Of a DNA stretch of 64,000 nt, positions 38,777 to 47,924 are shown in pieces. The DNA comes from Chryseobacterium gleum. GTDB taxonomy: Bacteria > Bacteroidota > Bacteroidia > Flavobacteriales > Weeksellaceae. The notes under the pieces were generated by a model. It saw nothing but the letters and a program-made list of their open reading frames with translations. It did no database searches and was not told the origin of the DNA. The stretch spans positions 1,302,001 through 1,366,000 of the forward strand of contig NZ_LR134289.1 of assembly GCF_900636535.1 (NCBI RefSeq), given 5' to 3'. The position numbers and the translations under genes were made by a program. Position 1 is the stretch's first letter; each line of letters starts with the position of its first letter.

Positions 38777-38831
38777 CAAAGGTATGATTATCGATTGAAA
38801 ATCCAAAAACAAATGATCGAAAAATGAAGAT

Positions 38832-39044
38832 TTAAACTTGTCTTTCTAAAGTCTTGCATTTTTCTTTGTCACCAGATTTTACGACTGAAACATCAATATA
38901 TTTTACTTTTCCTTGGCTTGCTTCTTCGAACTGTTTTGCTTTTTTGTCGGCATATTCGTAGGTGTATCCAATTCCCATTACCACTTTGTGCCCGTTGCAC
39001 TCTCCCATTGCCAGATAAAGATATTCTCCTAAAGTATGATTCAT
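38832..39044 (-). CDS. Small unknown protein
   Basis: 70 aa, soluble, no motif. The sequence (GEYLYLAMGECNGHKVVMGIGYTYEYADKKAKQF) has good amino acid balance and a mixed helix/strand pattern, so it is probably a real gene. It is flanked upstream by a 20-bp tandem duplication. No function proposed. Confidence 0.5.
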   Translation of the reverse strand: MNHTLGEYLYLAMGECNGHKVVMGIGYTYEYADKKAKQFEEASQGKVKYIDVSVVKSGDKEKCKTLERQV

Positions 39045-39051
39045 TTCAGTT

Positions 39052-39091
39052 AAAGTTTTTAATTTAATATCAAAGTTTTTAATTTAATATC
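39052..39091. repeat. Two perfect copies of a 20-bp unit
   Basis: AAAGTTTTTAATTTAATATC occurs twice in tandem with AAAG of a third copy following. It lies just upstream of the 70-aa gene and may have changed its promoter spacing. Confidence 0.8.
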
Positions 39092-39095
39092 AAAG

Positions 39096-39464
39096 TTATT
39101 TTTTTGATTTGTTGTTGAGCAATTGTTCCAGATAGTCTTTCAAAACCAAAGGATGACAATGTTTTTCATCCCTTGCTGCATAAACCAGCGTTATTTTTTC
39201 CTGTTGCCCATTTTTTTCCAGGAAAGGTTTTCCGGGATTTTGCTCCAAAAGTTCTTCTTTATATTTCCGGGAAAACTCTTCCCAAAGCAAAGGATCGTGA
39301 TGAAACCACTCCCGAAGCGCTGTTGATGGTGCAAGATCTTTGTCCCATTCATCCAAAGCGGCTTTTTCTTTTGAGATTCCTCTTGGCCAAATCCGATCTA
39401 CCAAAACACGGTAACCATCTTCGGGAGAAGCATCTTCGTACACTCTTTTTAATACGATTTCCAT
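39096..39464 (-). CDS. DUF488-family protein (YeaO-like)
   Basis: 122 aa with the DUF488 landmarks DGYRVLVDRIWPRGISKEKA, WDKDLAPSTALREWFHHDP and ITLVYAARDEKHCHP. Family members are small cytosolic proteins of unclear function, often near nitrogen-oxide or stress genes. It sits beside a hemerythrin gene on the same strand. Confidence 0.85.
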   Translation of the reverse strand: MEIVLKRVYEDASPEDGYRVLVDRIWPRGISKEKAALDEWDKDLAPSTALREWFHHDPLLWEEFSRKYKEELLEQNPGKPFLEKNGQQEKITLVYAARDEKHCHPLVLKDYLEQLLNNKSKK

Positions 39465-39488
39465 TGATTTATTTTTTAAAATTGATAA

Positions 39489-39942
39489 TCATTTCCAAAA
39501 TTCATCCTCATAATCATCATCTTCTTTGTGATGATGTTGGTTTAATTCTAAACCTATTGTATCCATCTGTTCATCGGAAAGATGTTCTTCAAGATAAGGA
39601 AAAACACTTCTTTCCTCAAAACGGATATATTTGTATAAAGCATCAGCAAAATCTGATAGCAACTGTTGGTTATTTGATTGATTGATACTTCCAATTAAAC
39701 AGCTAATTTCGCGATGTTCTTTCTCCATTTGGTTCTGTAAACCCTCGTTCGACAATTCTGGAAGCACATCATCTTCAGTCTTGAAATGGTTATGAAGATT
39801 CTTTTCCCAATAATAATTAATGTAATTCTTGATGCGTTCGTAAGAAACCTCTTTTTTGATGCCCTGGCGGATTTTCCAGCAACAAAGCAAACCAAAATGA
39901 TGGGTCTCGGGATAAGGGTACGAGATTTTCGTTTCTTTTCAT
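39489..39942 (-). pseudogene. Hemerythrin-domain protein, frameshifted near the N-terminus
   Basis: From the ATG at 39940-39942 the frame gives MKRNENLVPLSRD and then goes off. Removing one base in the GGG at 39902-39904 turns the text into HHFGLLCCWKIRQG and joins the long downstream frame (LHNHFKTEDDVLPEL, EKEHREI, RFEERSVFPYLEEHL), a complete hemerythrin with the expected His/Glu iron ligands and about 150 aa. Hemerythrins bind O2 or NO at a di-iron site. A sequencing indel is as likely as a true mutation. Confidence 0.75.
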
Positions 39943-39988
39943 AGGATTGAATTTTTATTGATATTTTATCTTTAAAATTAATGAAAAA

Positions 39989-40014
39989 GAACCGCCAAAA
40001 TAAGATGACGGTTC
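39989..40014 (-). terminator. Hairpin after norB
   Basis: GAACCGCCA pairs with TGACGGTTC (one mismatch) with an 8-nt loop, 18 bp past the norB stop. There is only a weak T run. Confidence 0.5.
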
Positions 40015-40031
40015 CTGCTTTTAATCATATT

Positions 40032-42281
40032 TTATCTTTTCTCTTTAAGCGACCAGCCGGTTTTCAGTCCGATAATGAAAATTACCAACAGCATCTCTCC
40101 TAGCGCCAGTAAAATGTCACCGGGAACACGTAGCCAACGTAAAGTATGCATCATATCGGTCTGCATAAATTCTGCGGAACGAGCGTACCAATATCCTTCT
40201 TTAATAGAGGCTACGGATTGCATAATTCCTATCGGCAACAAACTGATGGTTACCATTACTAACAATCCGATATTTGTTAGCCAAAATGCCCAGCCGATGA
40301 GTTTATCATTCCATTCTCTGTCAGGATATAATCCTCTCAACATAAACATCATCAAACCAATTCCCAAGATTCCATACACTCCGAACAGTGCGGCGTGGCC
40401 GTGAACTGCGGTTGTATTGAGTCCTTGAATATAGTACAATGCAATCGGTGGATTGATGGCAAACCCGAAAATACCTGCACCAAGGAAATTCCAAAAACAC
40501 ATGGCGATGAAACAGTAGATTGGCCATTTGTATGCTTTGATCCATTTGGTAGATTTACTGATCTGATAATTTTGATAAGCTTCAAACCCAATTAAAACCA
40601 AAGGAACAATTTCAAGTGCGCTGAATGTAGCTCCCAAAGCCAAAACTGCTGTTGGCGTCGCACTGAAATACAAGTGGTGGAACGTTCCCAAAATACCTCC
40701 CGCTAGGAAAATAATGGTTGAAAATAATACAGCATGAGTTGCTGCCTTTAATCTTAATAATCCCAATCTTGTAAATAAAAAGGCTGCTACAACGGTTGCA
40801 AAAACTTCGAAGAATCCTTCTACCCAAAGGTGAACCACCCACCATCTCCAGTATTCTGCAATGGCCATATGGGTTTGTCTTCCGTACATCAATCCGGCTC
40901 CATAGAATAGGGCAATTGCTACTGCGGAAAGTGTGAACAATAATAGTAAATGTCTGTCACCATCTTTCTTTTTCAATGCGGGTAAAAGTGCTCTTACCAT
41001 AAGAATTAACCAAAGAATTAATCCTACTAACAATAAGATCTGCCAAATTCTACCCAGTTCTACATATTCGTAACCGGAATGTCCCCAAAGGAAATTATCT
41101 ACATAACCTAATTTCTGCATCACGCCAAGCCATTGTCCCGCCAAAGAACCGAAAACCACAATCAGCAACGCTCCGAACAATACATTGACACCTAAAACCT
41201 GATATTTCGGTTCGTAACCCGAAACGGCAGGAGCAATATATAAACCAGTAGCGAGCCAGGAAGTTGCAATCCAGAAAATCGCCAACTGAACGTGCCAGCT
41301 TCTGGAAATGGATTGCGGAAGAACCTCATCCAACGGAATACCGTAAAAAGCACTGCCTTCTACTCCGTAATGGGCAGTAATAACGCCTGCAAGCATCTGA
41401 ACCAAAATCAGTAATGCCACTACCCAAATATATTTCAGCGTTGCTCTCATAGAAGGTGTTGGTTTCATATTTCTGAGCGGATCTTCCAAAGGCAGCATCT
41501 CGCTTGAATTGATTTCTTCCTCCTTGTTTCGGGCGTGGTAAAATACCAGCAGACCTACACAACCCAGCAACATCAGCACACTGAAACCGGACCAAAGGTG
41601 TAACGATGGCGGTGGTACATTGCCAATCAGTTCATCGTGTGGCCAGTTGTTGGTGTACGTTACATCGTCACCAGGACGATCCGTGATGCAAACCCAGGCT
41701 GCCCAAGAGAAAAAGGCATTCATTTTTGCCATTCTTTCCGGAGTTTTTACCGTATTTTTCGGGATGGCGTACTGATCTCTCAGTTTTGCCATTTCCGGAG
41801 CATTCATAAATATTTTAGCGTAATAATCTGCCAGTTCTGCCTGTACTTTTGCTCTTTCAGGAGAAATCACAATTGTATTGGTGGCTTCGTCTAAGGTATT
41901 TTTACGAAGTTCTTTTTTCAGTAATACCTGATATTTTGCCTGCTCGTCATCCGGTAAATCTTTATAGACTTTCCCCTCTTTTTTAGCCAGTTCTTCCAGA
42001 AGAAGCAAAGATTCACGATGGAGATAATCGGCACTCCAATCGGGTGCAATATAGGCTCCGTGTCCCCAAATACTACCGACAGTCTGCCCGCCGATAGATT
42101 GCCAAACATTCTGACCGTCTTTGATGTCTTGTCCGGTAGCTATCACTTTACCATCGGTGGTCACCACATTATCGGGAACGGGCGGAATTTTCCTGTAAAT
42201 CTCCACGCCGAAGAAAATGAGGACAGCAAAGGAACCAATAATAACGGCTGCAAGCCACGTCCATAACTTTTTAGGTGTCAT
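40032..42281 (-). CDS. norB: Quinol-dependent nitric oxide reductase (qNor)
   Basis: 749 aa, with the fused NorC-like N-terminus of the single-subunit enzyme: one TM helix, then a periplasmic part with GQNVWQSIGGQTVGSIWGHG and no CxxCH, followed by about 12 TM helices. Haem and FeB ligands are visible in SWHVQLAIFW, WVVHLWVEGFFEVFA, FHHLYFSATP and HGHAALFGVYG. It reduces two NO to N2O using menaquinol at the inner membrane. It starts 18 bp after the di-iron repair gene. This is the NO-consuming step of the local pathway. Confidence 0.95.
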   Translation of the reverse strand: MTPKKLWTWLAAVIIGSFAVLIFFGVEIYRKIPPVPDNVVTTDGKVIATGQDIKDGQNVWQSIGGQTVGSIWGHGAYIAPDWSADYLHRESLLLLEELAKKEGKVYKDLPDDEQAKYQVLLKKELRKNTLDEATNTIVISPERAKVQAELADYYAKIFMNAPEMAKLRDQYAIPKNTVKTPERMAKMNAFFSWAAWVCITDRPGDDVTYTNNWPHDELIGNVPPPSLHLWSGFSVLMLLGCVGLLVFYHARNKEEEINSSEMLPLEDPLRNMKPTPSMRATLKYIWVVALLILVQMLAGVITAHYGVEGSAFYGIPLDEVLPQSISRSWHVQLAIFWIATSWLATGLYIAPAVSGYEPKYQVLGVNVLFGALLIVVFGSLAGQWLGVMQKLGYVDNFLWGHSGYEYVELGRIWQILLLVGLILWLILMVRALLPALKKKDGDRHLLLLFTLSAVAIALFYGAGLMYGRQTHMAIAEYWRWWVVHLWVEGFFEVFATVVAAFLFTRLGLLRLKAATHAVLFSTIIFLAGGILGTFHHLYFSATPTAVLALGATFSALEIVPLVLIGFEAYQNYQISKSTKWIKAYKWPIYCFIAMCFWNFLGAGIFGFAINPPIALYYIQGLNTTAVHGHAALFGVYGILGIGLMMFMLRGLYPDREWNDKLIGWAFWLTNIGLLVMVTISLLPIGIMQSVASIKEGYWYARSAEFMQTDMMHTLRWLRVPGDILLALGEMLLVIFIIGLKTGWSLKEKR

Positions 42282-42299
42282 ATATTTTTGTTTTGATGC

Positions 42300-43025
42300 T
42301 TAATGTTCCACTGAAAACTCTTTCTCCAACTCGATAGATTTTGGGAAAAGGATATTATTTTCCAGATGGATATGTTGGTGTAAATCGTTCTCGAAATCCT
42401 GAAGCATTGCAAATGTCACTTTGTAGGTGTTGCAGGCATCGGCTGGCGGCGTATATTCGTTTGTGAGTTCTGCAATTTGTCGTAGGCGTTCCCCTTCCAC
42501 GGTATGTTCGTGCTTCATCATATTTACCGGATTTTCTACTGTTCCGAAAGGCGGCTGCGGAATAGCACTGCCATCAATCTTGGCTTTCACCATATTTTTG
42601 ATGAATGGGAAAAGCATCAGTTCCTCTTTTTTCAGATGTGCGCCCAGATCCTGTGCAGAAGCATCAAACAATTCTTTAATTTCGAATAATTCCGGATGAC
42701 GACCGCCGTGCACTTTACAAAGTTTGTCTAAGAAAGCCTGTAAAATAGGCGTTTTTTCATACACGTAGCGGTGATGGATTTTCTCTACATAATCTGCCAG
42801 CAAGTCCAGTGGCCAGCTTTTAAAATCGATGGAGCCACCATTATCCTGAGGAAGATTTTCAATCTCTGCATAAATTGAATTGGCATCCAGCATTTTGTTT
42901 TCGCAGGCAACCTCTATGGTTCTTCCGCCTTTGCAGCAAAAATCGATACCATTTTTTTTGAAAATAGCTGCCGTTCTGAAATCTTCAGCTACAATCTCTC
43001 CTATAAAATCTGTCTTGATATTCAT
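42300..43025 (-). CDS. Iron-sulfur cluster repair di-iron protein (RIC/YtfE/ScdA)
   Basis: 241 aa. The N-terminal ScdA domain has IGEIVAEDFRTAAIFKKNGIDFCCKGGRT; the C-terminal hemerythrin-like domain carries KIHHRYVYEKTP, HLKKEELMLFPF, MKHEHTVEGERLRQI and HQHIHLENNILFP with the conserved His/Glu iron ligands. It restores FeS clusters damaged by NO. Directly upstream of norB with 18 bp between, which supports an NO-response unit. A weak copy of the shared palindrome abuts its start. Confidence 0.92.
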   Translation of the reverse strand: MNIKTDFIGEIVAEDFRTAAIFKKNGIDFCCKGGRTIEVACENKMLDANSIYAEIENLPQDNGGSIDFKSWPLDLLADYVEKIHHRYVYEKTPILQAFLDKLCKVHGGRHPELFEIKELFDASAQDLGAHLKKEELMLFPFIKNMVKAKIDGSAIPQPPFGTVENPVNMMKHEHTVEGERLRQIAELTNEYTPPADACNTYKVTFAMLQDFENDLHQHIHLENNILFPKSIELEKEFSVEH

Positions 43026-43051
43026 AATTAAATACTTTTTTATCTTTTATT
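43026..43051. promoter_or_regulatory. Imperfect operator-like palindrome at the repair gene start
   Basis: AATTAAATA, 8 bp, TCTTTTATT: the right arm matches that of the site at 47877-47902 exactly and the left arm is 7/9 after complementing. It touches the start codon. Confidence 0.3.
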
Positions 43052-43175
43052 ATTTTAAAATTTTTTTATTTTGATTTTCTGGTTTTTAGTTTTCTGATTG
43101 GATATAGTTCATTATCAATAAATCTCCTATTTTACTATAAACAACTCTGCTTTTTAGTTTGTTCAAGCCTATTAT

Positions 43176-43254
43176 TTGTCATTCCGAAGGAATCCATTCA
43201 GAATAAGTCCTTAATTCCTCATCAGTAAATTGAGATTCCTACGGAATGACAAAA
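43176..43254. repeat. Inverted repeat, possible REP/MITE-like element
   Basis: TTTGTCATTCCGAAGGAATC at 43176-43195 and its near-perfect complement at 43235-43254 (differing only in the central two bases) surround 39 bp. Flanks also pair weakly (TATTATTTG / CAAAATAGTA). The TTTGTCATTCC half-sequence is a common dispersed repeat type in this phylum, from general recollection. It lies between the repair gene and the cytochrome gene and can act as a terminator. Confidence 0.65.
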
Positions 43255-43276
43255 TAGTATTGAATAAGTTGTTAAT

Positions 43277-43702
43277 CTATTTTTTAAGTGAAAGGATATA
43301 TTTTACCATTTTCTGAGCGTTCTCTTTGCTGAGTCCGGCGTGCGGTGTCATCGGGATATCGCCCCAAACACCTTTTCCGCCATCAATCACTTTTTGTGCA
43401 AGATGGTCGATATCGGCTTCGGTATATTTTGCTGCTACGTCCTGATAAGCCGGTCCCACCAATTTAGAATCTACCTTGTGACAAGACAGGCAGTCTGCGC
43501 CTTCTACAAGAGCTTTGCCTTCGTCTTCGGGCTTTGCTGCGGCTGTTGTTGAAGCAGTATCAGCAGATGCTGCAGGTTTTGGTTCCTCCATCATTGTATT
43601 GGATTCTGTTGTGGGCTGCTGTTCTGCTACTTGTTCTTTTTTTTCTGAGCAAGAAGTGATGGTAAGAGAGAGCAAAATTGCTGTAAAAAATAAGTTTTTC
43701 AT
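43277..43702 (-). CDS. Cytochrome c lipoprotein
   Basis: 141 aa. Lipobox LTITSCSEKK (Cys at about 18), an Ala/Pro/Thr-rich linker of 45 residues, then a class I cytochrome with CLSCHKVDSKLVGPAYQDVA and distal Met in IPMTPHAGL. Probably the periplasmic electron donor to the copper nitrite reductase. First of a short group with SCO, a SUMF1-like protein and nirK upstream on the same strand. Confidence 0.88.
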   Translation of the reverse strand: MKNLFFTAILLSLTITSCSEKKEQVAEQQPTTESNTMMEEPKPAASADTASTTAAAKPEDEGKALVEGADCLSCHKVDSKLVGPAYQDVAAKYTEADIDHLAQKVIDGGKGVWGDIPMTPHAGLSKENAQKMVKYILSLKK

Positions 43703-43721
43703 TACTAAAGATTTTTATGGA

Positions 43722-44285
43722 TTATAATTCTATTTGTTTTTTAATTTCTTTTACAAGGTCATCATCGCCGGAGTCCAAACCTTCTTTTTGATAAGCTAAA
43801 GTTCCTTTTTTGGAATAGACACTGATGATATTGGAGTGGGAAAACTCTATCGGGGAGATTTCTTTGTATTTAACAGCCATTACGTTGGCGAGTTCCCGCG
43901 TATCATCTTCATTGCTGCGGATAAATGTCCATTGTTTTTCATCGAATTTATTGGTATCCAGATAAGCTTTCATTACCTGCGGTGTATCGTTTTTCGGATC
44001 AATGGAAATCAAAACATACTGGATGTCTTCCGGATTGGTTTTTCCTACTTTTTGGGAGATGGTTCTCATCTCGGCAGTGAGTCTCGGGCAAGCGGTTTTA
44101 CACGATGTAAAAATCATTGCAGTAACCAGAACTTTCCCTTTCATATCAGAAAACGTAATGGTTTTACCGTCCTGTTTCTCCCATTTGGAACTGACATTAT
44201 AAATGGAATCCGGACTTATTTCTTCGTTTTTTTTGCTGCAGGACAAACTTGCCATTGCCAACAAAATATAAAGTAAGTTTTTCAT
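43722..44285 (-). CDS. SCO1/SenC-family copper chaperone lipoprotein
   Basis: 187 aa. Lipobox MASLSCSKK, then the thioredoxin fold with VTAMIFTSCKTACPRLTAEM (CxxxC copper site), ISIDPKNDTPQVM and the distal His in EFSHSNIIS. SCO proteins deliver copper; next to nirK the likely client is nitrite reductase rather than an oxidase. Gap of 5 bp to the SUMF1-like gene. Confidence 0.88.
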   Translation of the reverse strand: MKNLLYILLAMASLSCSKKNEEISPDSIYNVSSKWEKQDGKTITFSDMKGKVLVTAMIFTSCKTACPRLTAEMRTISQKVGKTNPEDIQYVLISIDPKNDTPQVMKAYLDTNKFDEKQWTFIRSNEDDTRELANVMAVKYKEISPIEFSHSNIISVYSKKGTLAYQKEGLDSGDDDLVKEIKKQIEL

Positions 44286-44290
44286 TTTTT

Positions 44291-45127
44291 TTAATTTTTA
44301 AAATCTCTTGCACATCGGAAACCGAGATTGTTGAGACAGTTGTTAGCTTTGATACTTCCGCGAAGTGCATAACGCACAAAGGCAGCATAATTTCTAAGAT
44401 CCGAAGCGGTAATGGCGCCACCGGCACAAAACAAAGACTCGTTGGTGGTATTGTCTTTTCTGGATTCTCCGCTCATCATCACCGAGTTGAAATCGTACGT
44501 CCATTCCCAAACCATTCCGTACATATCGTAAACGCCGTAAAAATTGGGTTCACCTTGTCTTACAACTTTATTCATATTGCTTTTCCGCTGTTGGTATTCT
44601 CTAAGTATAAAATCTGTAAAATGAGGTTTATCAGAAGCATTTTTAGAACTGCGGTCTGCAAGTCCTACATATTCCCATTCTTCTATTGTTGGAAGCCTTT
44701 TGCCCACACTTTTGGCATACGCTTCTGCGGCAAACCAGGAAACATTGGTTACGGGAGCGTCGGGATTTATTTTTTCCGGAAGCTGATAATCGCCTTTCCA
44801 ATGTTTGAGGTAAGTGCTGTCTGCGTATAACCGAAGCACTTTGCTTCTGGTCCATTGAGGATTAGCTTTCAGAAATGTGAGATATTCTGCATTGGTCACC
44901 GGGCTGTTATCAATATAAAAAGATTTTACTTTAATAATATTGTTAGAATCTTTTCCGATAAAAGCTCTGTACGATCCGCTGTCTATTTTCATCATTTTTT
45001 TTGAACTGGAAATGAATTCTAACTGATGATCTGCTATAGACGTACTCTGATGACTTTTGGGAGTTTGTGAACAGGAAGCTAAACCCAAATTCAGGATGAC
45101 TGCACAAATGATGATAAAAACTCTCAT
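44291..45127 (-). CDS. NirV-like SUMF1/formylglycine-generating-type lipoprotein
   Basis: Start set at MRVFIIICAVILNLGLASC (45127), giving a lipoprotein signal. The body is a SUMF1 domain: SFYIDNSPVTNAEYLTFL, PVTNVSWFAAEAYAKSVGKRLPTIEEWEY, GVYDMYGMVWEWTYDF and LNNLGFRCARD. The Cys pair of true formylglycine enzymes is not obvious, so a non-catalytic role is likely. NirV proteins of this class neighbour nirK in many denitrifiers. It lies 41 bp after nirK. Confidence 0.82.
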   Translation of the reverse strand: MRVFIIICAVILNLGLASCSQTPKSHQSTSIADHQLEFISSSKKMMKIDSGSYRAFIGKDSNNIIKVKSFYIDNSPVTNAEYLTFLKANPQWTRSKVLRLYADSTYLKHWKGDYQLPEKINPDAPVTNVSWFAAEAYAKSVGKRLPTIEEWEYVGLADRSSKNASDKPHFTDFILREYQQRKSNMNKVVRQGEPNFYGVYDMYGMVWEWTYDFNSVMMSGESRKDNTTNESLFCAGGAITASDLRNYAAFVRYALRGSIKANNCLNNLGFRCARDFKN

Positions 45128-45168
45128 TGCTTTGTATTTGCTAAACCTCAATGAAACAAGAAAAAAAA

Positions 45169-46206
45169 TTATGGATTCTTTTTATAAACTGCAGGATTAT
45201 CCGGTCCTGTAACTTTAATTTTGCCTAAAGCTCCTTTGTTGAAAGCTCTGAAAATTGCGTGGTCAACAATCACATATTCACCGGGAACGGTTGCTTTGAA
45301 CTCTACAATAGACGCTCCACCAGGAGGAATAACCGTGGTCTGTACATTTTCATTGATTTTGCTGCCGCCTTCCATATACACTCTGTCGAAGATTTCCCCG
45401 ATCACGTGGAAAGAAGACGTAAGGTTCGGACCACCGTTTCCTACGAAAAAACGTACAGTTTCACCTACTTTTGCCTGCAATTCGCCATCGCCCAAAAGAG
45501 CTCCGGTTTTTCCGTTAAATACAACATATTCCGGATGTTCTGAAATGGCTTTATCCATATCGAATTCCTGAAGACCTTTGTCACCAAATTTCCCTTTGGT
45601 GTAGAAATCGCCCTGCATAATGTAGTATTCTTTGTCCACTTTTGGCAGTCCGCCTTCCGGTTCGATAAGGATGAGACCGTACATTCCGTTGGCAATGTGC
45701 ATTCCTACAGGAGCTGTGGCACAATGGTAAACATAAAGTCCGGGATTCAGTGCTTTAAAATTGAAAACTTTTTCCGTTCCCGGCGCTACGAAAGTGGCTT
45801 CTGCACCGCCACCGGGACCATTAACAGCGTGGAGGTCGATGTTGTGAGGGAATGTATTGTTTTCATTATTTTTTAAGTGAAGTTCGATTTCATCGCCTAC
45901 CCTTGCACGGATAAAACTTCCCGGAACCGTTCCGTTGAAAGTCCAGAAATTATATTGCGTACCGTCTGCCAATTCGCCGGTCTTCTCGATAGTTTCCAGA
46001 CGAACGACAACTTTCTTTGCTACACGATCTCCAACGGGAGCCGGCACGTTGGGCGGTGCTACAGATTTTTGCTGTTCTACGGAACCGTCTGTTTTAATTT
46101 TTTCTGTATCTGAATTATTTTCAGAGCTTGTAGAATTGTTTTGTTTACAGGAATTCAGACTGATGAAAGCTGATAAAACTGTTGCGATGATGAATGTCTT
46201 TTTCAT
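45169..46206 (-). CDS. nirK: Copper-containing nitrite reductase
   Basis: 345 aa. Lipobox ISLNSCKQN, then two cupredoxin domains. Copper sites: [16 protein letters not shown] (His ligands), [20 protein letters not shown] (type 1 Cu His-Cys-His-Met and type 2 His) and [13 protein letters not shown] in domain 2. The Asp/His proton-relay residues DLH and FH fit. It reduces nitrite to NO in the periplasm. Being a lipoprotein is usual in Bacteroidetes. Followed on the same strand by nirV-like, SCO and cytochrome c genes. Confidence 0.96.
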   Translation of the reverse strand: MKKTFIIATVLSAFISLNSCKQNNSTSSENNSDTEKIKTDGSVEQQKSVAPPNVPAPVGDRVAKKVVVRLETIEKTGELADGTQYNFWTFNGTVPGSFIRARVGDEIELHLKNNENNTFPHNIDLHAVNGPGGGAEATFVAPGTEKVFNFKALNPGLYVYHCATAPVGMHIANGMYGLILIEPEGGLPKVDKEYYIMQGDFYTKGKFGDKGLQEFDMDKAISEHPEYVVFNGKTGALLGDGELQAKVGETVRFFVGNGGPNLTSSFHVIGEIFDRVYMEGGSKINENVQTTVIPPGGASIVEFKATVPGEYVIVDHAIFRAFNKGALGKIKVTGPDNPAVYKKNP

Positions 46207-46289
46207 AACTGAAATATTTGAGTAACATTTAGTACCAATAAATTAAAAAGATAAAAACACCTTTTAGTATTTTATTGTAATAATTTTTT

Positions 46290-46721
46290 TTATTGTTTTA
46301 GGAATGTCAGTTTTAAATCCAGATTTTCTACAAAAAGTTGAATTCTAGATTCTTCCAACATTGTTTTTATTTCCTGTCGTATGTGTTTAAAATCATTATG
46401 GATAGGACAAGGGTGATCTTCCGAACATTCTTTAAGACCAAGACCGCAACCCGAAAATAGTTTGTCACCATCTATTTCTCTCACAATATCAGCTACAGAC
46501 TGTTCAAGATTGGCATCATCCATATAGAAACCACCGTTGGGTCCTTTTGCCGATTGCACAAAACCTTTTCTACTGAGATCCTGAAGTATTTTTGCAATGA
46601 AATATTCCGGAGAATCTATACCCGATGAAATATCTTTGATGCCTATCCGACTTCCATCTTTCGATTTCTGCGCAATAAAGATCAAGGCTCGTATGGCGTA
46701 TTCACAGGTTTTAGAAAACAT
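46290..46721 (-). CDS. Rrf2-family regulator next to nirK
   Basis: 143 aa. Helix-turn-helix DISSGIDSPEYFIAKILQDL, wing GPNGGFYM, and a cysteine loop CGLGLKECSEDHPCPIHN as in iron-sulfur Rrf2 sensors such as NsrR. It resembles the protein at 32467-32904 along its whole length. Upstream it has two direct half-sites, AAGACAAAT twice, so it may control itself. An NO-sensing regulator of the nir/nor genes is the best guess. Confidence 0.85.
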   Translation of the reverse strand: MFSKTCEYAIRALIFIAQKSKDGSRIGIKDISSGIDSPEYFIAKILQDLSRKGFVQSAKGPNGGFYMDDANLEQSVADIVREIDGDKLFSGCGLGLKECSEDHPCPIHNDFKHIRQEIKTMLEESRIQLFVENLDLKLTFLKQ

Positions 46722-46799
46722 TTGTTATTTTTATAAAACAAAGATAAAAATATTAAGACAAATAAAAGACAAATTAGTATTTTATTTAATTGATATTTA

Positions 46800-47756
46800 T
46801 CATTCCCATTCCAACAGTCTCCTTTCGCCTTCTATTTTTTTCGTTTCAGAAATATCCTGAGACATTTCAATTACACCCCGGTAATTTTTCTGAGCATCCC
46901 GAACAGCAAAATATCGAACATAAATCAACTTCTCTTTATAGTTAAACCAAAATGATGCTTCATTTTGTTCTCCTTTCCGAAATGCCTCTACTATTTTCAA
47001 TACTGTATCAACACTTTTTGGAGGATGGCAGAATTTTACCTCCCTTCCGATGATCCCCGCACTTCTGGGGAAAACACGTTCTTCTCCTCGATTATAGAAG
47101 ATCACTCTGTCATTTTCATCGACATAGGTCAAATCTAAAGGTAAAGTTCTAAATAATAGATTCACTTGTTCAATTGTCATATATCCTTCGTCGAAATGTG
47201 ATGCATTTTCATCAAAAACGACATCGGTTCTTACGACTGTATCTTCTGATGGATGTACATATTGATTGTCTTCAGGATATTTTGCGGGAGGCTTGCTAAG
47301 CATCCAGCCGATCTCATCTTCTCCTTCACGCATTTTGATCCATTCATCCTCTGTAAGAATATCCAAAGCGTTAGGAAACAAAACTGTTTTCTCAACCGCT
47401 ATTAGATTCCTCAAATTCTGTCCTGCATACTCTGTATTTTCCATCGCAGAATCCAGATCTTTTTCATCGATATTTTTTCTGATGATCCTGAAAATTTCCC
47501 TTATTGTATCGTGGAAAGACCACATATTTCTGGAAGGCCCTGTCCATCCTTTCTGCTCTAAAAACGGAAACAGTTGATTTTCTTTTCTTTCAAATCGTCT
47601 TTCAACGGTTGCCAGTTGATTGAAAAGATTGTAAAACTTCTGAAATTCTTCGTTTGCATTTGTATTGTTCAGTTCTTCTAACAAAGAAATAATTATTTCT
47701 TCTTCGATCAAATAAGTTTGAACAGGATGTCCTGATTTAAATTGATTTTTATCCAT
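46800..47756 (-). CDS. DUF438 hemerythrin-PAS sensor protein
   Basis: 318 aa. The N-terminal DUF438/hemerythrin part has GHPVQTYLIEEEIIISLL, RRFERKENQLFPFLE, SFHDTIREI and EKTVLFPNAL with iron-ligand His and Glu. The C-terminal PAS domain starts at PLDLTYVDENDRVIFYNRG, includes RVFPRSAGIIGREVKFCHPPKSV and ends RYFAVRDAQKNYRGVIEMSQDIS. Such proteins are thought to sense NO, O2 or redox changes. A lengthened version of the shared palindrome and a -7 box lie upstream. Confidence 0.85.
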   Translation of the reverse strand: MDKNQFKSGHPVQTYLIEEEIIISLLEELNNTNANEEFQKFYNLFNQLATVERRFERKENQLFPFLEQKGWTGPSRNMWSFHDTIREIFRIIRKNIDEKDLDSAMENTEYAGQNLRNLIAVEKTVLFPNALDILTEDEWIKMREGEDEIGWMLSKPPAKYPEDNQYVHPSEDTVVRTDVVFDENASHFDEGYMTIEQVNLLFRTLPLDLTYVDENDRVIFYNRGEERVFPRSAGIIGREVKFCHPPKSVDTVLKIVEAFRKGEQNEASFWFNYKEKLIYVRYFAVRDAQKNYRGVIEMSQDISETKKIEGERRLLEWE

Positions 47757-47854
47757 TTATTTTTTAATAAAATATTAATATCTTTTTATCTTCTATTTAA
47801 AAATAAAAAAACTTTTCTAACTAGGCGTTTTGTTCTTTAATAATAGAATTACGA

Positions 47855-47862
47855 CAAATTTA
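47855..47862 (-). promoter_or_regulatory. -7 promoter box of the DUF438 gene
   Basis: On the minus strand this reads TAAATTTG, an exact TAnnTTTG. The operator-like palindrome ends 14 bp upstream of it, about the same spacing as in front of the nitrate reductase operon. Confidence 0.5.
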
Positions 47863-47876
47863 AGATTAGAATTTCA

Positions 47877-47902
47877 AATAAAAGAGTGTTTTGTCTTTTA
47901 TT
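47877..47902. promoter_or_regulatory. Operator-like palindrome upstream of the DUF438 sensor
   Basis: AATAAAAGA, 8 bp, TCTTTTATT: nine-base arms without mismatch, same N8 centre as the AATAAGA sites but with two more A/T in each arm. It lies 121 bp upstream of the DUF438 start and downstream of moaCB. Confidence 0.6.
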
Positions 47903-47924
47903 ATTCTGATTTATGTCATTTGAT

